Source: JAOUEA01 sp041287635 (GTDB taxonomy: Bacteria; Actinomycetota; UBA4738; HRBIN12). From it: a stretch of 16,299 nt of DNA. The position numbers and the translations under genes were made by a program. Each line of letters begins with the position of its first letter. Position 1 is the first letter of the stretch. The stretch covers positions 1-16,299 of the forward strand of contig JBGGNG010000192.1 of assembly GCA_041287635.1 (NCBI GenBank), read 5' to 3'. This document shows positions 1-7,548 of the stretch, one piece after another. The notes below the pieces were generated by a model. The model ran no database searches and was not told the origin of the DNA. It was given only the letters and a program-made list of their open reading frames with translations.

Positions 1-227
1 AGCAAGGCGATGCCGAGCGTCCGCCGTGACGCCTCGTCCGTCGTCGTCTGCCGCGTACCCGACACGGCCCGACGCTAGCAGCGGTGATCCGATGCATCTC
101 GCTCTGCGAAGTGCAGGTGCTCGACCGGCAGACACGCCACGACGGGAGGAGGTGGTCACGGACTCGCCGGCGAGGACATCTCCACGCGACGCATCCCGTG
201 TCGCGCCTCTCAGAGAGTAGGTGAAGG
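1..227. other. Upstream non-coding stretch
   Basis: I see no convincing gene here. An open frame from 26 to 220 has low-complexity Arg/Pro/Ser composition and no recognisable family. A GGAGGAGG run at 145-152 is followed immediately by an in-frame GTG, too close to act as its ribosome binding site. A short palindrome (CTCTCAGAG, 207-215) lies just upstream of the DUF4331 start. The promoter of the downstream operon should be in this stretch, but I could not identify a clear -35/-10 pair. Confidence 0.5.
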
Positions 228-1307
228 ATGAACCGCAAGCGCACAACGCTGCTCGGCGGTGCGATCGCCGGCTCGGCGCTCGTGCTCGCCCTCGGCGCGG
301 CGCCGATGATCGGTTTCGGTGCGGACCACCTCGACGCACCGGGGCTGACGTCGCCGGCGACGCGATCCGACGGAGACATCAACGACGTCTACGTCTTCCA
401 GGGCCGCGACGAACGCCAGACGGTGATCGCGGTCACGACGCATCCGGCCGCCGGTGCGATCGCCCCGCTCGCGTACGCGACCGATCTGAGGTACACGATC
501 AAGGTCGATCGCGACGGCGACGCGAGGCCCGACTCCCAGTACACGGCGAGCTTCGACGAGCCGCGCACCAGTGGGCGTCAGCCGTACTCGATCGTGTGGC
601 GGGCCGGCGGCGATCAGCGCCGCATCGCCCACGGCCTCACAGGCGGGATCGCCGACGTGCGGGGAGGCGGGAGGGCCTTCGCGGGTCTGCGTTCCGACCC
701 GTTCTTCTTCGACCTCGCAGCGTTCCAGGGGTCGGTCCTGGGCATGGGTGACCGAGCGTTCTGCGACGGCGACGAGGTCGACTTCTTCGAGTCCCTCAAC
801 GCCAACGCGATCGTGCTGCAGGTGCCCGACTCGGCGCTCGGCCGCGACATCGGCGTCTGGGCCGTGACGACCACCGACGACGGCGATCGCATCGATCGCA
901 TGGGCCGCCCGGCGATCAACACGGTGTTCAACTCGGGTGACGACAAGAACCGGTTCAACCTCGGACACCCCAGGTCGGACTACCGTCGCTTCAGCGACAA
1001 CGTGCGAGGCGTGCTCGCCACGTTCTCGGCGCTGGACGCCGAAGGCGCCTACAGCAACCCCGAGACACGCACGCTGGCGAAGGTGCTTCTGCCAGATGTC
1101 GTGACCTACGACACGCGCACGGCGGCGGCGGGGCCGCTGAACGGCCGCGCGTTGGCCGACGATGTGATCGACGCTGAGCTGAACATCGTGACGGGCGGCT
1201 TCGCCTTCGACGGGCGAGACGGCACCGGCGCGATCACCGGCGACTGCGTCGGCGCACACGACGACTACCTGAGCGCGTTCCCCTACCTCGGGGAGCCGCA
1301 CGCGTAG
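228..1307 (+). CDS. Secreted DUF4331 domain protein
   Basis: A 359-residue protein of the DUF4331 family, whose biochemical role is unknown. Residues 1-31 look like a signal peptide: a basic start (NRKR), a hydrophobic stretch rich in Ala, Leu and Gly, then the family's typical mature N-terminus ADHLDAPG. Next come the family landmarks DINDVYVFQG (about residue 50) and repeated beta-strand-like segments, and the protein ends FPYLGEPHA, the usual DUF4331 C-terminus, so the gene looks full length. The TAG stop is therefore a genuine terminator. The ATG at 228 is preceded by only a weak purine-rich stretch (GGTGAAGG). It heads an operon with a TPR protein and a NicO transporter, which suggests an extracytoplasmic role linked to that membrane system; this is inference from context. 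Confidence 0.9.
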   Translation: MNRKRTTLLGGAIAGSALVLALGAAPMIGFGADHLDAPGLTSPATRSDGDINDVYVFQGRDERQTVIAVTTHPAAGAIAPLAYATDLRYTIKVDRDGDARPDSQYTASFDEPRTSGRQPYSIVWRAGGDQRRIAHGLTGGIADVRGGGRAFAGLRSDPFFFDLAAFQGSVLGMGDRAFCDGDEVDFFESLNANAIVLQVPDSALGRDIGVWAVTTTDDGDRIDRMGRPAINTVFNSGDDKNRFNLGHPRSDYRRFSDNVRGVLATFSALDAEGAYSNPETRTLAKVLLPDVVTYDTRTAAAGPLNGRALADDVIDAELNIVTGGFAFDGRDGTGAITGDCVGAHDDYLSAFPYLGEPHA

Positions 1308-1329
1308 CGAGTCGTTCGAGACCGGCAGA

Positions 1330-1356
1330 CTCCGGGGACGTCCGTCGTCCCCGGAG
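1330..1356 (+). terminator. Strong intercistronic hairpin, possible attenuator
   Basis: An 11-bp perfect stem (CTCCGGGGACG paired with CGTCCCCGGAG) with a 5-nt loop lies 22 nt after the DUF4331 stop and 30 nt before the TPR start. There is no T-tract, so it may be a partial terminator of the GC-rich kind, an mRNA-end stabiliser, or both, letting the secreted DUF4331 protein be made in excess over the membrane proteins. Confidence 0.6.
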
Positions 1357-1386
1357 CGCCGGACCGATCCCAGCAGGAGCGATCGA

Positions 1387-2754
1387 ATGGGACGCACGAG
1401 ATACCTGGTCGCGGGCGTGCTCGCCGCCTCGATCGCCGGCGCGGCGGTCACCTACGTCGGTCGGCCGACGACCGAGCCACGGGCGGTCGAGACTCCGCTC
1501 GTTGCATCGATCGCACTTCCGGGCGGCGGCGCGAGCGCACTGTCCCAGGCCCCCGGCCGCCCTCAGCTCGCCGAGCTCGAGCGACTGATCCGTTCATTCG
1601 GAGACCAGACCACCGAGTCGCCGAGCGCCGCGGGCTTCACGTTCCTGGGTCAGCTCGAGCTCGAGCGAGCCCGGCTGACCGGCGACGTCGCCTCCTACAC
1701 ACGCGCCGAGCGAGCTCTCGAGCGCGCCGTGAAGCTGACGCCCGACGACCCCGAGACCGCGGCCCTCCTCGCCGGGGTTCGGTTCACGACCCACGACTTC
1801 GTTGGAGCGTTCGACCTCGCGTCCGACGTCTACGCGTCCGATCGAAGCCTGAGCGCCCTCGCGGTGCGAGGCGACGCCGCCCTCGAGCTCGGGCGATACG
1901 CGGACGCGGCGGCCGACTACCAGGTGCTCGCGGGATCGCAGCCCGGGGCGTCGACGTCGCTCGTGCGCCATTCGCGTCTCGCGTTCCTGCGCGGAGATCC
2001 GGCCGAGGCAGGCAGGCTCGTCGCCGAGGCCGAGCGAGCCGCCGCCTCCGAAGGAGCGTTCGGGGCCTCGCTCGCCTGGTACGCGGCCTACAGGGGCCGC
2101 CTCGCTCTCGATGCCGGACGGTACACGGAGGCGGCGAGGCACTACCGACGGGCGGTCGGAGCCGCCCCCGACTACCACGTGGCGGTCTCGGGCCTGGCGA
2201 GCGTCCGCGCGGCACAAGGACGTGCCACAGACGCGATCCGCCTCTACGAACGCGCCGTGGCGATGGTGCCCGACCCTTCGTCAGTGGCCGCCCTCGGCGA
2301 CGTCTACGCGCTCACGGGTGACGAGCGGGCAGCCGCTGACCGATATGCAACCGTGGAAGCGATCGCGACCTTGCAGGCCGGGGAGCGTCAGCTCTACGAT
2401 CGTCAGCTGGCGGCCTTCTGGGCCGACCACGACGGTGACCTCGACGCCGCCCTGGCCGTCGCGCGACGGAGCCTCGAGACGCGTCGCGACATCTACGGCC
2501 ACGATCTGCTCGCCTGGGTCCTCTACCGCATGGGTCGGTTCGACGAGGCGCGTGAGGCGAGCGATCGATCCCTCGCGCTCGGCACGACCGATGCCCGGCT
2601 CTGGTTCCACGCGGGCATGATCTCCTCGGCGCTCGGCGAGAAGGATCGGGCACGGGCGGAGCTCTCCCGCGCCCTCGCGCTCCACCCGGAGTTCGATCCG
2701 CTGCTGGCGCCCGTCGCCGCGGATACCCTCGAAGATCTCGGGGGGCCGGTGTGA
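1387..2754 (+). CDS. Membrane-anchored tetratricopeptide repeat protein
   Basis: A 455-residue TPR protein. Residues about 5-24 form a hydrophobic segment (signal anchor or uncleaved signal peptide), so the repeats probably face the outside of the membrane. From about residue 80 to the end the sequence is helical repeat in style, with TPR signatures such as ALELGRYADAAADYQVL, DAGRYTEAARHYRRAV and YRMGRFDEAREASDRSLALG, and the classic repeat end with Ala-Leu-x-Leu-x-Pro. TPR arrays bind other proteins and do no chemistry. The ATG at 1387 has an AGGAG at 1375-1379, spacing 7. The stop overlaps the GTG of the transporter gene, so the two are translationally coupled. A scaffold linking the DUF4331 protein and the transporter is a reasonable guess, but there is no direct evidence. 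Confidence 0.85.
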   Translation: MGRTRYLVAGVLAASIAGAAVTYVGRPTTEPRAVETPLVASIALPGGGASALSQAPGRPQLAELERLIRSFGDQTTESPSAAGFTFLGQLELERARLTGDVASYTRAERALERAVKLTPDDPETAALLAGVRFTTHDFVGAFDLASDVYASDRSLSALAVRGDAALELGRYADAAADYQVLAGSQPGASTSLVRHSRLAFLRGDPAEAGRLVAEAERAAASEGAFGASLAWYAAYRGRLALDAGRYTEAARHYRRAVGAAPDYHVAVSGLASVRAAQGRATDAIRLYERAVAMVPDPSSVAALGDVYALTGDERAAADRYATVEAIATLQAGERQLYDRQLAAFWADHDGDLDAALAVARRSLETRRDIYGHDLLAWVLYRMGRFDEAREASDRSLALGTTDARLWFHAGMISSALGEKDRARAELSRALALHPEFDPLLAPVAADTLEDLGGPV

Positions 2755-4166
2755 GCGCGCTCCGCCGGAGCCTGGCCGTCGTCGCGGTCATCGCGACGAT
2801 CGCCCTCTGGCCCGCTGCGCCGGCAGCTGCCCACCCGCTCGGCAACTTCACCGTGAACGTGTACGCCGGCATCGTCGTGCGTCCCCGGATGGTCGTCGTG
2901 GACTACGTGATCGACATGGCCGAGATCCCCGCGTTCGGAGCGCGACGCCAGATCGACGGGAACCTCGATGAGCGGATCGACGAGCGCGAATCGCTCGCCT
3001 ACCGGGACGCCACCTGCGACGAGCTCGCAGGTGGGATCACCCTGGTCGTCGGCGATCGATCGGCACCGGTGGAGGCGTCCGACTCGCACCGCCTCACGTT
3101 CCCCGGTGGGGCTGGCGGTCTTCCTACCCTGCGGCTGGAATGCCGACTGTCCGCGAGCACGCCGACGATCGGCGCCCCGGTCGCCCTGTCGTTCGCTGAT
3201 GGGAACCATGCCGACGCGATCGGCTGGCGCGAGGTGACGGCCGTCGGCGACGGGGTCACCCTCGAGGACTCCGACGTACCCGAGGTGTCCGAGAGCGCCC
3301 GACTCGCGGACTACCCGGAGGCGGAGGTCCCGCTCGACACCCGGGTCGCGACGTTCACGGCCCGATCGGGAGGTCCGGAGCTCGCCGCGATGCCATGGCC
3401 GAGCGACGAAGCCACAGCAGACGCGATCGCGGCCCGCGACGCCTGGGCGCTCGGCGACCTCGTTGCCAAGGACCTCACGCCGTTCCTCGTCGCCACGATG
3501 GTCGCGATCGCGTTCGGCGTCGGCGCGGTGCACGCACTCGGACCCGGCCACGGCAAGACCGTGATCGGCGCGTACCTCATCGGCACCGCCGGGTCGATGC
3601 GCGACGCCGTCGGAGTCGGGGCGGCGGTCTCGATCATGCACACGGCGTCGGTGCTCACGCTCGGTCTGCTCGTGCTCTCCGTCGAGCGCATGCTCGCTCC
3701 CGAGCGCATCTATCCGCTGCTCGGCCTGGCCTCTGGAGCGATCGCCCTCGGGCTGGGGTCGGCCCTGCTGTGGTCACGGATCGGTGCTGCAAGGAGTGAG
3801 CGCCGACATCACGGGCACGATCATCCACACCCGCACTCCCACGACGGCGGTGCGTCCCCGGTCTCACGTCGGGGCCTCGCGGCGCTCGCGCTCTCGGGCG
3901 GTCTCCTTCCCTCGCCGAGCGCTCTCGTGACCCTGCTCGCAGCCGTCTCCGTCGGCCGCACCACGCTCGGGGTCCTGATGATCGCGGCCTTCAGCATCGG
4001 CCTCGCCGCCTCGTTGATCGGCGTCGGTATCGTCTCGCTCCGGGCCAAAGACGTGGCCGAGCGGCGTCTGACCTCTCGAGTCGCCGGGCTCTTACCCATC
4101 GCATCGTCAGCGGCGATCGTCGCAACCGGCGTGTTCCTCATGGTTCGCGGAGCGACTCAGCTGTGA
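2751..4166 (+). CDS. NicO-family nickel/cobalt transporter with extracytoplasmic N-terminal domain
   Basis: A 471-residue integral membrane protein. Residues 1-26 are a signal peptide ending AAAHPLG. The mature N-terminus HPLGNFTVN starts an extracytoplasmic domain of about 200 residues, common in this subgroup. Membrane segments begin near residue 243. The first carries HALGPGHGK (residues 261-269), the hallmark of NicO/RcnA-type Ni/Co transporters. A histidine-rich loop with seven His between residues 353 and 364 lies between the third and fourth membrane segments and is a likely metal-binding stretch. About six membrane helices are visible. The GTG start overlaps the TPR stop (GTGA). The metal (Ni, Co or other) and direction of transport cannot be told from sequence; the family includes both exporters and importers. 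Confidence 0.85.
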   Translation: MSALRRSLAVVAVIATIALWPAAPAAAHPLGNFTVNVYAGIVVRPRMVVVDYVIDMAEIPAFGARRQIDGNLDERIDERESLAYRDATCDELAGGITLVVGDRSAPVEASDSHRLTFPGGAGGLPTLRLECRLSASTPTIGAPVALSFADGNHADAIGWREVTAVGDGVTLEDSDVPEVSESARLADYPEAEVPLDTRVATFTARSGGPELAAMPWPSDEATADAIAARDAWALGDLVAKDLTPFLVATMVAIAFGVGAVHALGPGHGKTVIGAYLIGTAGSMRDAVGVGAAVSIMHTASVLTLGLLVLSVERMLAPERIYPLLGLASGAIALGLGSALLWSRIGAARSERRHHGHDHPHPHSHDGGASPVSRRGLAALALSGGLLPSPSALVTLLAAVSVGRTTLGVLMIAAFSIGLAASLIGVGIVSLRAKDVAERRLTSRVAGLLPIASSAAIVATGVFLMVRGATQL

Positions 4167-4213
4167 TGTGGCGAGCCCGCCAGGTCACCTGAGGGCCCAT
4201 CCTTCTCTCGTGG

Positions 4214-4219
4214 GACGAT
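4214..4219 (+). promoter_or_regulatory. Possible -10 box of a leaderless aldo/keto reductase gene
   Basis: GACGAT lies 7 nt before the ATG at 4227, the same spacing as the better boxes in this window. It deviates from TANNNT at the first base, and no -35 is clear, so this is weak. It favours the ATG at 4227 over the in-frame ATG at 4218, which overlaps the box. Confidence 0.3.
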
Positions 4220-4226
4220 GGACGGC

Positions 4227-5159
4227 ATGGATCTCGGTCGATCCGGCGCGCGCATCGGACTGGGCTGCATGCCGATGAGCTTCGGCTACGTCGACGCCTC
4301 GAGCGAGGACGACCCCACTGCCGTGATCGGGCGAGCGCTCGAGCTCGGCGTCGCGATGTTCGACACCGCCGACGTGTAGGGGCCGTTCACGAACGAAGAG
4401 CTCGTGGGCCGGGCGCTCGATGACAGGCGGCGCGATGCAACGATCGCCACGAAGTGGGGCCTCGTGGCCGGCCCGACCGGGGGATATCCGCTCGCCCGCG
4501 ATGCCCGGCCCGAACGAGCCGCCGATGCCGTGCGCGCATCCCTCGAACGGCTGCGGACCGACGTGATCGACCTCTACTACCTGCATCGCGTCGACGATCA
4601 CGTCCCGCTGGAAGAGTCGTGGGGCGCCATGGCCGCGCTCGTCGAGAAGGGCATCGTCAGAGCGATCGGCCTCTCGGAGGTCGGCCTCGACGAGCTCGAG
4701 CGCGCCCACGCGATCCATCCCGTGGCCGCCGTGCAGTCCGAGCTCAGCCTGTGGACCCGCGACGCGTTGGACGAGGTCGTCCCATGGTGCGCGAACCACG
4801 GTGCCGCGTTCGTGCCGTTCTCGCCGCTGGGGCGTGGCTTCCTCACCGGAACGATCACCCACGGTGGCTTCGATGCTCGGGATTTCCGCGCCTCGAACCC
4901 CCGGTTCACCGACGAGGCGATCGCGTCGAACCAGGCGATCGTGAGGGTGGTCCGACGGGTGGCGGAGCGCCACGAGGCGACCCCGGCACAGGTGGCGCTC
5001 GCGTGGACGCTCGCCCAGGGACCCCACGTGTTGCCGATCCCCGGGACGAAGCGAGTGTGCTACCTCGAGGAGAACGTCGCGGCCACCGAACTCGCGCTCA
5101 CCGACGACGACCTCGCCGACCTCGACGCTGCCCCGCCGGCCAGCGCCCCGCGATACTGA
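4227..5159 (+). pseudogene. Aldo/keto reductase interrupted by amber codon at the catalytic tyrosine
   Basis: Read through one TAG (4377-4379, codon 51), this is a 310-residue aldo/keto reductase of the NADPH-dependent (alpha/beta)8-barrel type. It has the N-terminal GLGCMPMSFGY strand, FDTADV followed by the stop, then GPFTNEELVG. In the family the stop position is tyrosine (DTADxYG), the proton donor of the Asp-Tyr-Lys-His tetrad. The other three are present: Asp46, Lys76 (in IATKWG) and His120 (in LYYLHR). The C-terminal cofactor loop PIPGTKR is intact. No other stop or frameshift is seen. A restart at GTG 4404 would give 251 residues lacking the first strands and the tyrosine, unlikely to be an active enzyme. 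It may be a recent pseudogene, a base-call error, or an amber-suppressed gene. Confidence 0.85.
5152..5157 (+). promoter_or_regulatory. Possible -10 box of leaderless ybaK-like gene
   Basis: GATACT, inside the last codons of the aldo/keto reductase, ends 6 nt before the ATG at 5164. No Shine-Dalgarno sequence precedes that ATG, which fits leaderless translation. The box is not a perfect TANNNT and the gene could instead be read from upstream transcription. Confidence 0.3.
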
Positions 5160-5163
5160 ACGC

Positions 5164-5670
5164 ATGGTCGACACCCCGGCGACGCGCGCCGTCGCCTCCA
5201 TGGATCTCGACGTCCGCATCGTGACGACCGAGATCCCGTCGAGCGCAGAGGAGAGCGCGACCCTGCAAGGCATCGACGTCGGTCGCCTGCTCCGCACGAT
5301 CGTGATCAGGCGCGGCGCCGACGACTACGTGTTCGTGCTCGTGCCGGGCGGCCGGCAGATCGACTGGAAGAAGCTCCGCGCCCACCTCGGCGAGCGGCGG
5401 CTCTCGCTCCCCGACGCCGACGAGGCGAGAGCGGCCACCGGCTACGAGCGCGGCGCGATCACACCGTTCGGATCGACCTCCGCCTGGCCGGTCATCGCCG
5501 ATGTGACGATCCGCGGGCTCGGCATCGTCGCGATCGGTGCGGGAGCCCGTGGGGTCAACCTGCACGTCGAGGCCGCCGGCCTGCTCGGGACCCTCGACGC
5601 GACCGAGGCCGACGTGACGAACCCCTCGGCCCTCGATCCGGCGCAGCACGACGACGCACCGGGCGCTTGA
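5164..5670 (+). CDS. YbaK/EbsC-type aminoacyl-tRNA editing domain protein
   Basis: A 168-residue single-domain protein of the YbaK/ProX superfamily, which hydrolyses mischarged tRNA (classically Cys-tRNA(Pro)) in trans. Landmarks are GIDVGRLLRTIVI (residues 36-48), the strand YVFVLVPGGRQIDWKKL (55-71), and GYERGAITPFG, equivalent to the family's GYxxGGIxPLG loop that shapes the pocket. In Haemophilus influenzae YbaK the segment GIDPNRSFKTLLV contains essential Lys46; here the ungapped equivalent is Arg44. Substrate may therefore differ or activity be altered. The ATG at 5164 is 5 nt after the previous stop; Met13 is an alternative start. The tail after about residue 155 (ending AQHDDAPGA) is likely disordered. 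Confidence 0.85.
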   Translation: MVDTPATRAVASMDLDVRIVTTEIPSSAEESATLQGIDVGRLLRTIVIRRGADDYVFVLVPGGRQIDWKKLRAHLGERRLSLPDADEARAATGYERGAITPFGSTSAWPVIADVTIRGLGIVAIGAGARGVNLHVEAAGLLGTLDATEADVTNPSALDPAQHDDAPGA

Positions 5671-5676
5671 CCACCT

Positions 5677-5694
5677 GCCTCCTGCGGGGGAGGC
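5677..5694 (+). terminator. Small hairpin downstream of ybaK-like gene
   Basis: GCCTCC pairs with GGAGGC (6 bp, 6-nt loop) starting 6 nt after the stop codon. There is no T-tract. It could end part of the transcription or belong to the leader of the next gene. Confidence 0.3.
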
Positions 5695-5725
5695 TCACGC
5701 ATGCCGACCGGGGTGCCACGAGCGC

Positions 5726-5733
5726 GAGGAGGT
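5726..5733 (+). promoter_or_regulatory. Shine-Dalgarno site that fixes the start of the cyclodeaminase-like gene
   Basis: GAGGAGGT lies 5 nt before the ATG at 5739, the strongest ribosome binding site in this cluster. It decides for 5739 over the in-frame TTG at 5667. The site sits in a small hairpin (GCGAG 5724-5728 with CTCGC 5734-5738) that could partly mask it. Confidence 0.7.
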
Positions 5734-5738
5734 CTCGC

Positions 5739-6401
5739 ATGAGCACCGCCGCCCGCCGCGTCGTCGCCGGCGAGCAGGTCGATTCGCTCCTCGACGCCCT
5801 TGCGTCGGGCGCGACCGAGCCCGCCTCCGGCGCCTTCGCGGCCCTGGCCGCGGCGTCGGGAGCCGCACTGGTGACCGCCGTGGCCCGACGCACGCTCCGA
5901 CGCCTCGCCGACGACGACCCCCAGACCGCTCGCCTCGAGGAGATCGCAGCGGAGGCCGACGCGGCCCGGCCGACGCTGCTCGCGTCGGCCGACCGCGACG
6001 CCGAGCTGCAGCACTAGCTCGCGCTGGCGGCGCGCATGCGCCAGGACTCGGAGAAGCGGCGAACGGCCCGCCTCGTCACCCTGCAGTCGGTCCTCGAAGA
6101 CGCGGTCGACGTCCAGCTCGATCTCGCCCGACGTTCCGTCTTGCTGGCGGGGCTCGCCGAGGAGGCGACGTCGGTCGCCGACCCGAACGCCGCAGCCGAC
6201 GGGCTCGCGGCGGTCGCTGCCCTGCATGCGGCGGCGGTCGCGGCGCTCGCCACCGTCGAGCTGAATGCCTTCGCGATCGTCGATCCCGCTCGCCGCGACG
6301 AGCTCACGGCGACGTGCGCCGCGCTCGGGGAACGCGCCACGAGCATGCTCGGCGATGCTCGCGCCGGCTTCGGCGGCCGCGTGCAGCCCGGTTCCTCCTG
6401 A
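5739..6401 (+). pseudogene. Cyclodeaminase/cyclohydrolase (FTCD_C-like) protein interrupted by amber codon
   Basis: Read through a TAG at 6015-6017 (codon 93), this encodes 220 residues resembling the formiminotransferase-cyclodeaminase C-terminal / methenyltetrahydrofolate cyclohydrolase family, all-helical enzymes of folate one-carbon metabolism. The N-terminal signature is present: LLDALASGATEPASGAFAAL, then a small-residue helix with GAALVTAVAR. The family usually has PxPGGGS in the loop; here it is EPASGAF, so the glycine-rich folate loop is degenerate and activity is doubtful. After the stop the same frame continues with family-like helices (QSVLEDAVDVQLDLARRS, DGLAAVAALHAAAV). A restart at ATG 6036 would give only the C-terminal 121 residues. 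No other lesion is seen. Confidence 0.7.
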
Positions 6402-6412
6402 GCTCACTCTCT

Positions 6413-6418
6413 TACGAT
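6413..6418 (+). promoter_or_regulatory. -10 box of leaderless adenosine deaminase gene
   Basis: TACGAT (perfect TANNNT) ends 7 nt before the ATG at 6426, so transcription would begin at the start codon. No Shine-Dalgarno is present. The alternative ATG at 6417 lies inside the box, which argues against it. No clear -35 is visible. Confidence 0.55.
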
Positions 6419-6425
6419 GGCCGCG

Positions 6426-7505
6426 ATGTCCGGCCCCCTCGCCCACGCGCGGTTCGCGTCGCTTCCCTCGGTGCTGTTGCACGACCACCTCGACGGCGGC
6501 GTGCGGCCCGGGACGATGCTCGAGCTCGCGGATGCCACGGGGTACGACGGCCTCCCGGCGGACGATCCCGTGGGACTCGCGGCCTGGATGACGCGAGGCG
6601 CGCACCGCCGCGATCTCGAGCTGTACCTCGAGACCTTCGTGCACACGGTCGGCGTGATGCAGACGACCGATGCCCTGGCGCGGGTCGCGGGAGAATGCGC
6701 CGAGGATCTGGCCGCCGACGGCGTCGTGTACGCGGAGGTGCGGTTCGCTCCCGAGCTGCATACCCAGAGGGGCTTGTGGCCCGACGACATCGTGGAAGCC
6801 GTGCTCGACGGATTCGCCAGAGCCGCCGAGGGTGCGACGATCCGCGTGAACACCATCGTGACCGCGATGCGGACCGGAGGCCGCAGCCTCGAGGTCGCAG
6901 AGCTCGCCCTGCGGTGGGCCGATCGAGGGGTCGTCGGCTTCGACCTCGCCGGGGCGGAGGCCGGCTTCCCTCCGGCGGCGCACCGAGCAGCGTTCGACTT
7001 GGTGCTCTCCGATACACGTCTCGGCCTGACGATCCACGCCGGGGAGGGCGACGGGCCCGGGTCGATCCGCGGGGCGCTGGCGTGCGGCGCCCAGCGTCTC
7101 GGCCACGGCGTCCGCCTCGCCGACGACATCTCGGTCGGCGCCGGTGGGCGCACGAGGCTCGGCCCACTCGCACGGGAGGTGCGGGATCGAGGCGTGCCGC
7201 TCGAACTCTGCCCGACGTCGAACGTCCACTCGGGGGCCGCAGCCTCGATCGCCGAACACCCGATCGGCATGATGACCGCGCTGGGCTTCCGGGTCACGGT
7301 CAACACCGACAACCGGCTGATGTCGGCCACGACGGAGTCGAACGAGCTCGCGCTGATCGCGCAGGCCTTCGACTGGGATCTCGATCAGGTCGAGGCGGTG
7401 GTCGTGACGGCCGCCGAGTCGGCGTTCCTGCACGACGAGGACCGTCGCGAGTTGATCGATGAGGTCGTCCGTCCCGGGTTCGAACGGGTCCGACGCGACG
7501 TGTGA
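6426..7505 (+). CDS. add: Adenosine deaminase
   Basis: A 359-residue zinc amidohydrolase converting adenosine (and deoxyadenosine) to inosine in purine salvage, cytosolic. Diagnostic motifs in order: HDHLDG (zinc ligands His19 and His21), the conserved YAEVRFAP strand, IHAGEG (zinc ligand His204, catalytic Glu207), RLGHGVRL (His227), ELCPTSNVHSG, and VNTDNRLMS (Asp295, zinc/catalytic aspartate). The DNRLMS form instead of the eukaryotic DDP is what actinobacterial adenosine deaminases show. Length is normal. I place the start at ATG 6426, directly behind a TACGAT box; ATG 6417 is the other possibility (3 residues longer). The gene is complete, although the one before it is interrupted. Confidence 0.93.
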   Translation: MSGPLAHARFASLPSVLLHDHLDGGVRPGTMLELADATGYDGLPADDPVGLAAWMTRGAHRRDLELYLETFVHTVGVMQTTDALARVAGECAEDLAADGVVYAEVRFAPELHTQRGLWPDDIVEAVLDGFARAAEGATIRVNTIVTAMRTGGRSLEVAELALRWADRGVVGFDLAGAEAGFPPAAHRAAFDLVLSDTRLGLTIHAGEGDGPGSIRGALACGAQRLGHGVRLADDISVGAGGRTRLGPLAREVRDRGVPLELCPTSNVHSGAAASIAEHPIGMMTALGFRVTVNTDNRLMSATTESNELALIAQAFDWDLDQVEAVVVTAAESAFLHDEDRRELIDEVVRPGFERVRRDV

Positions 7506-7533
7506 CGCCGCCCGGGCCCCTGCTCAGCCGAGC

Positions 7534-7548
7534 GTCGCGAGCCGCGAC
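7534..7548 (+). terminator. Possible terminator hairpin after adenosine deaminase
   Basis: GTCGCG pairs with CGCGAC around a 3-nt loop, 28 nt after the adenosine deaminase stop. It is short and has no T-tract, but lies in the widest gap of this gene cluster (7506-7614), just ahead of a likely new promoter. Confidence 0.35.

Noticed and set aside
26..220. 64-residue plus-strand open frame ahead of the DUF4331 gene
   Set aside because: No ribosome site at usable spacing, no homology that I recognise, and disordered composition.
210..1451. 413-residue minus-strand open frame opposite the DUF4331 gene
   Set aside because: It is a compositional shadow: Arg/Val/Gly/Asp-rich, no recognisable domain, and the opposite strand carries a clear family protein.
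5671..5738. Possible folate- or ZTP-type riboswitch ahead of the cyclodeaminase-like gene
   Set aside because: Only small local hairpins are visible; the conserved loop sequences of known folate-related riboswitches are not recognisable in these 68 nt.
5442..7433. 663-residue minus-strand open frame opposite the ybaK, cyclodeaminase and adenosine deaminase genes
   Set aside because: Long antisense frames are expected with such GC bias; the translation is Arg/Gly/Glu-rich without any motif, and adenosine deaminase on the plus strand is unambiguous.
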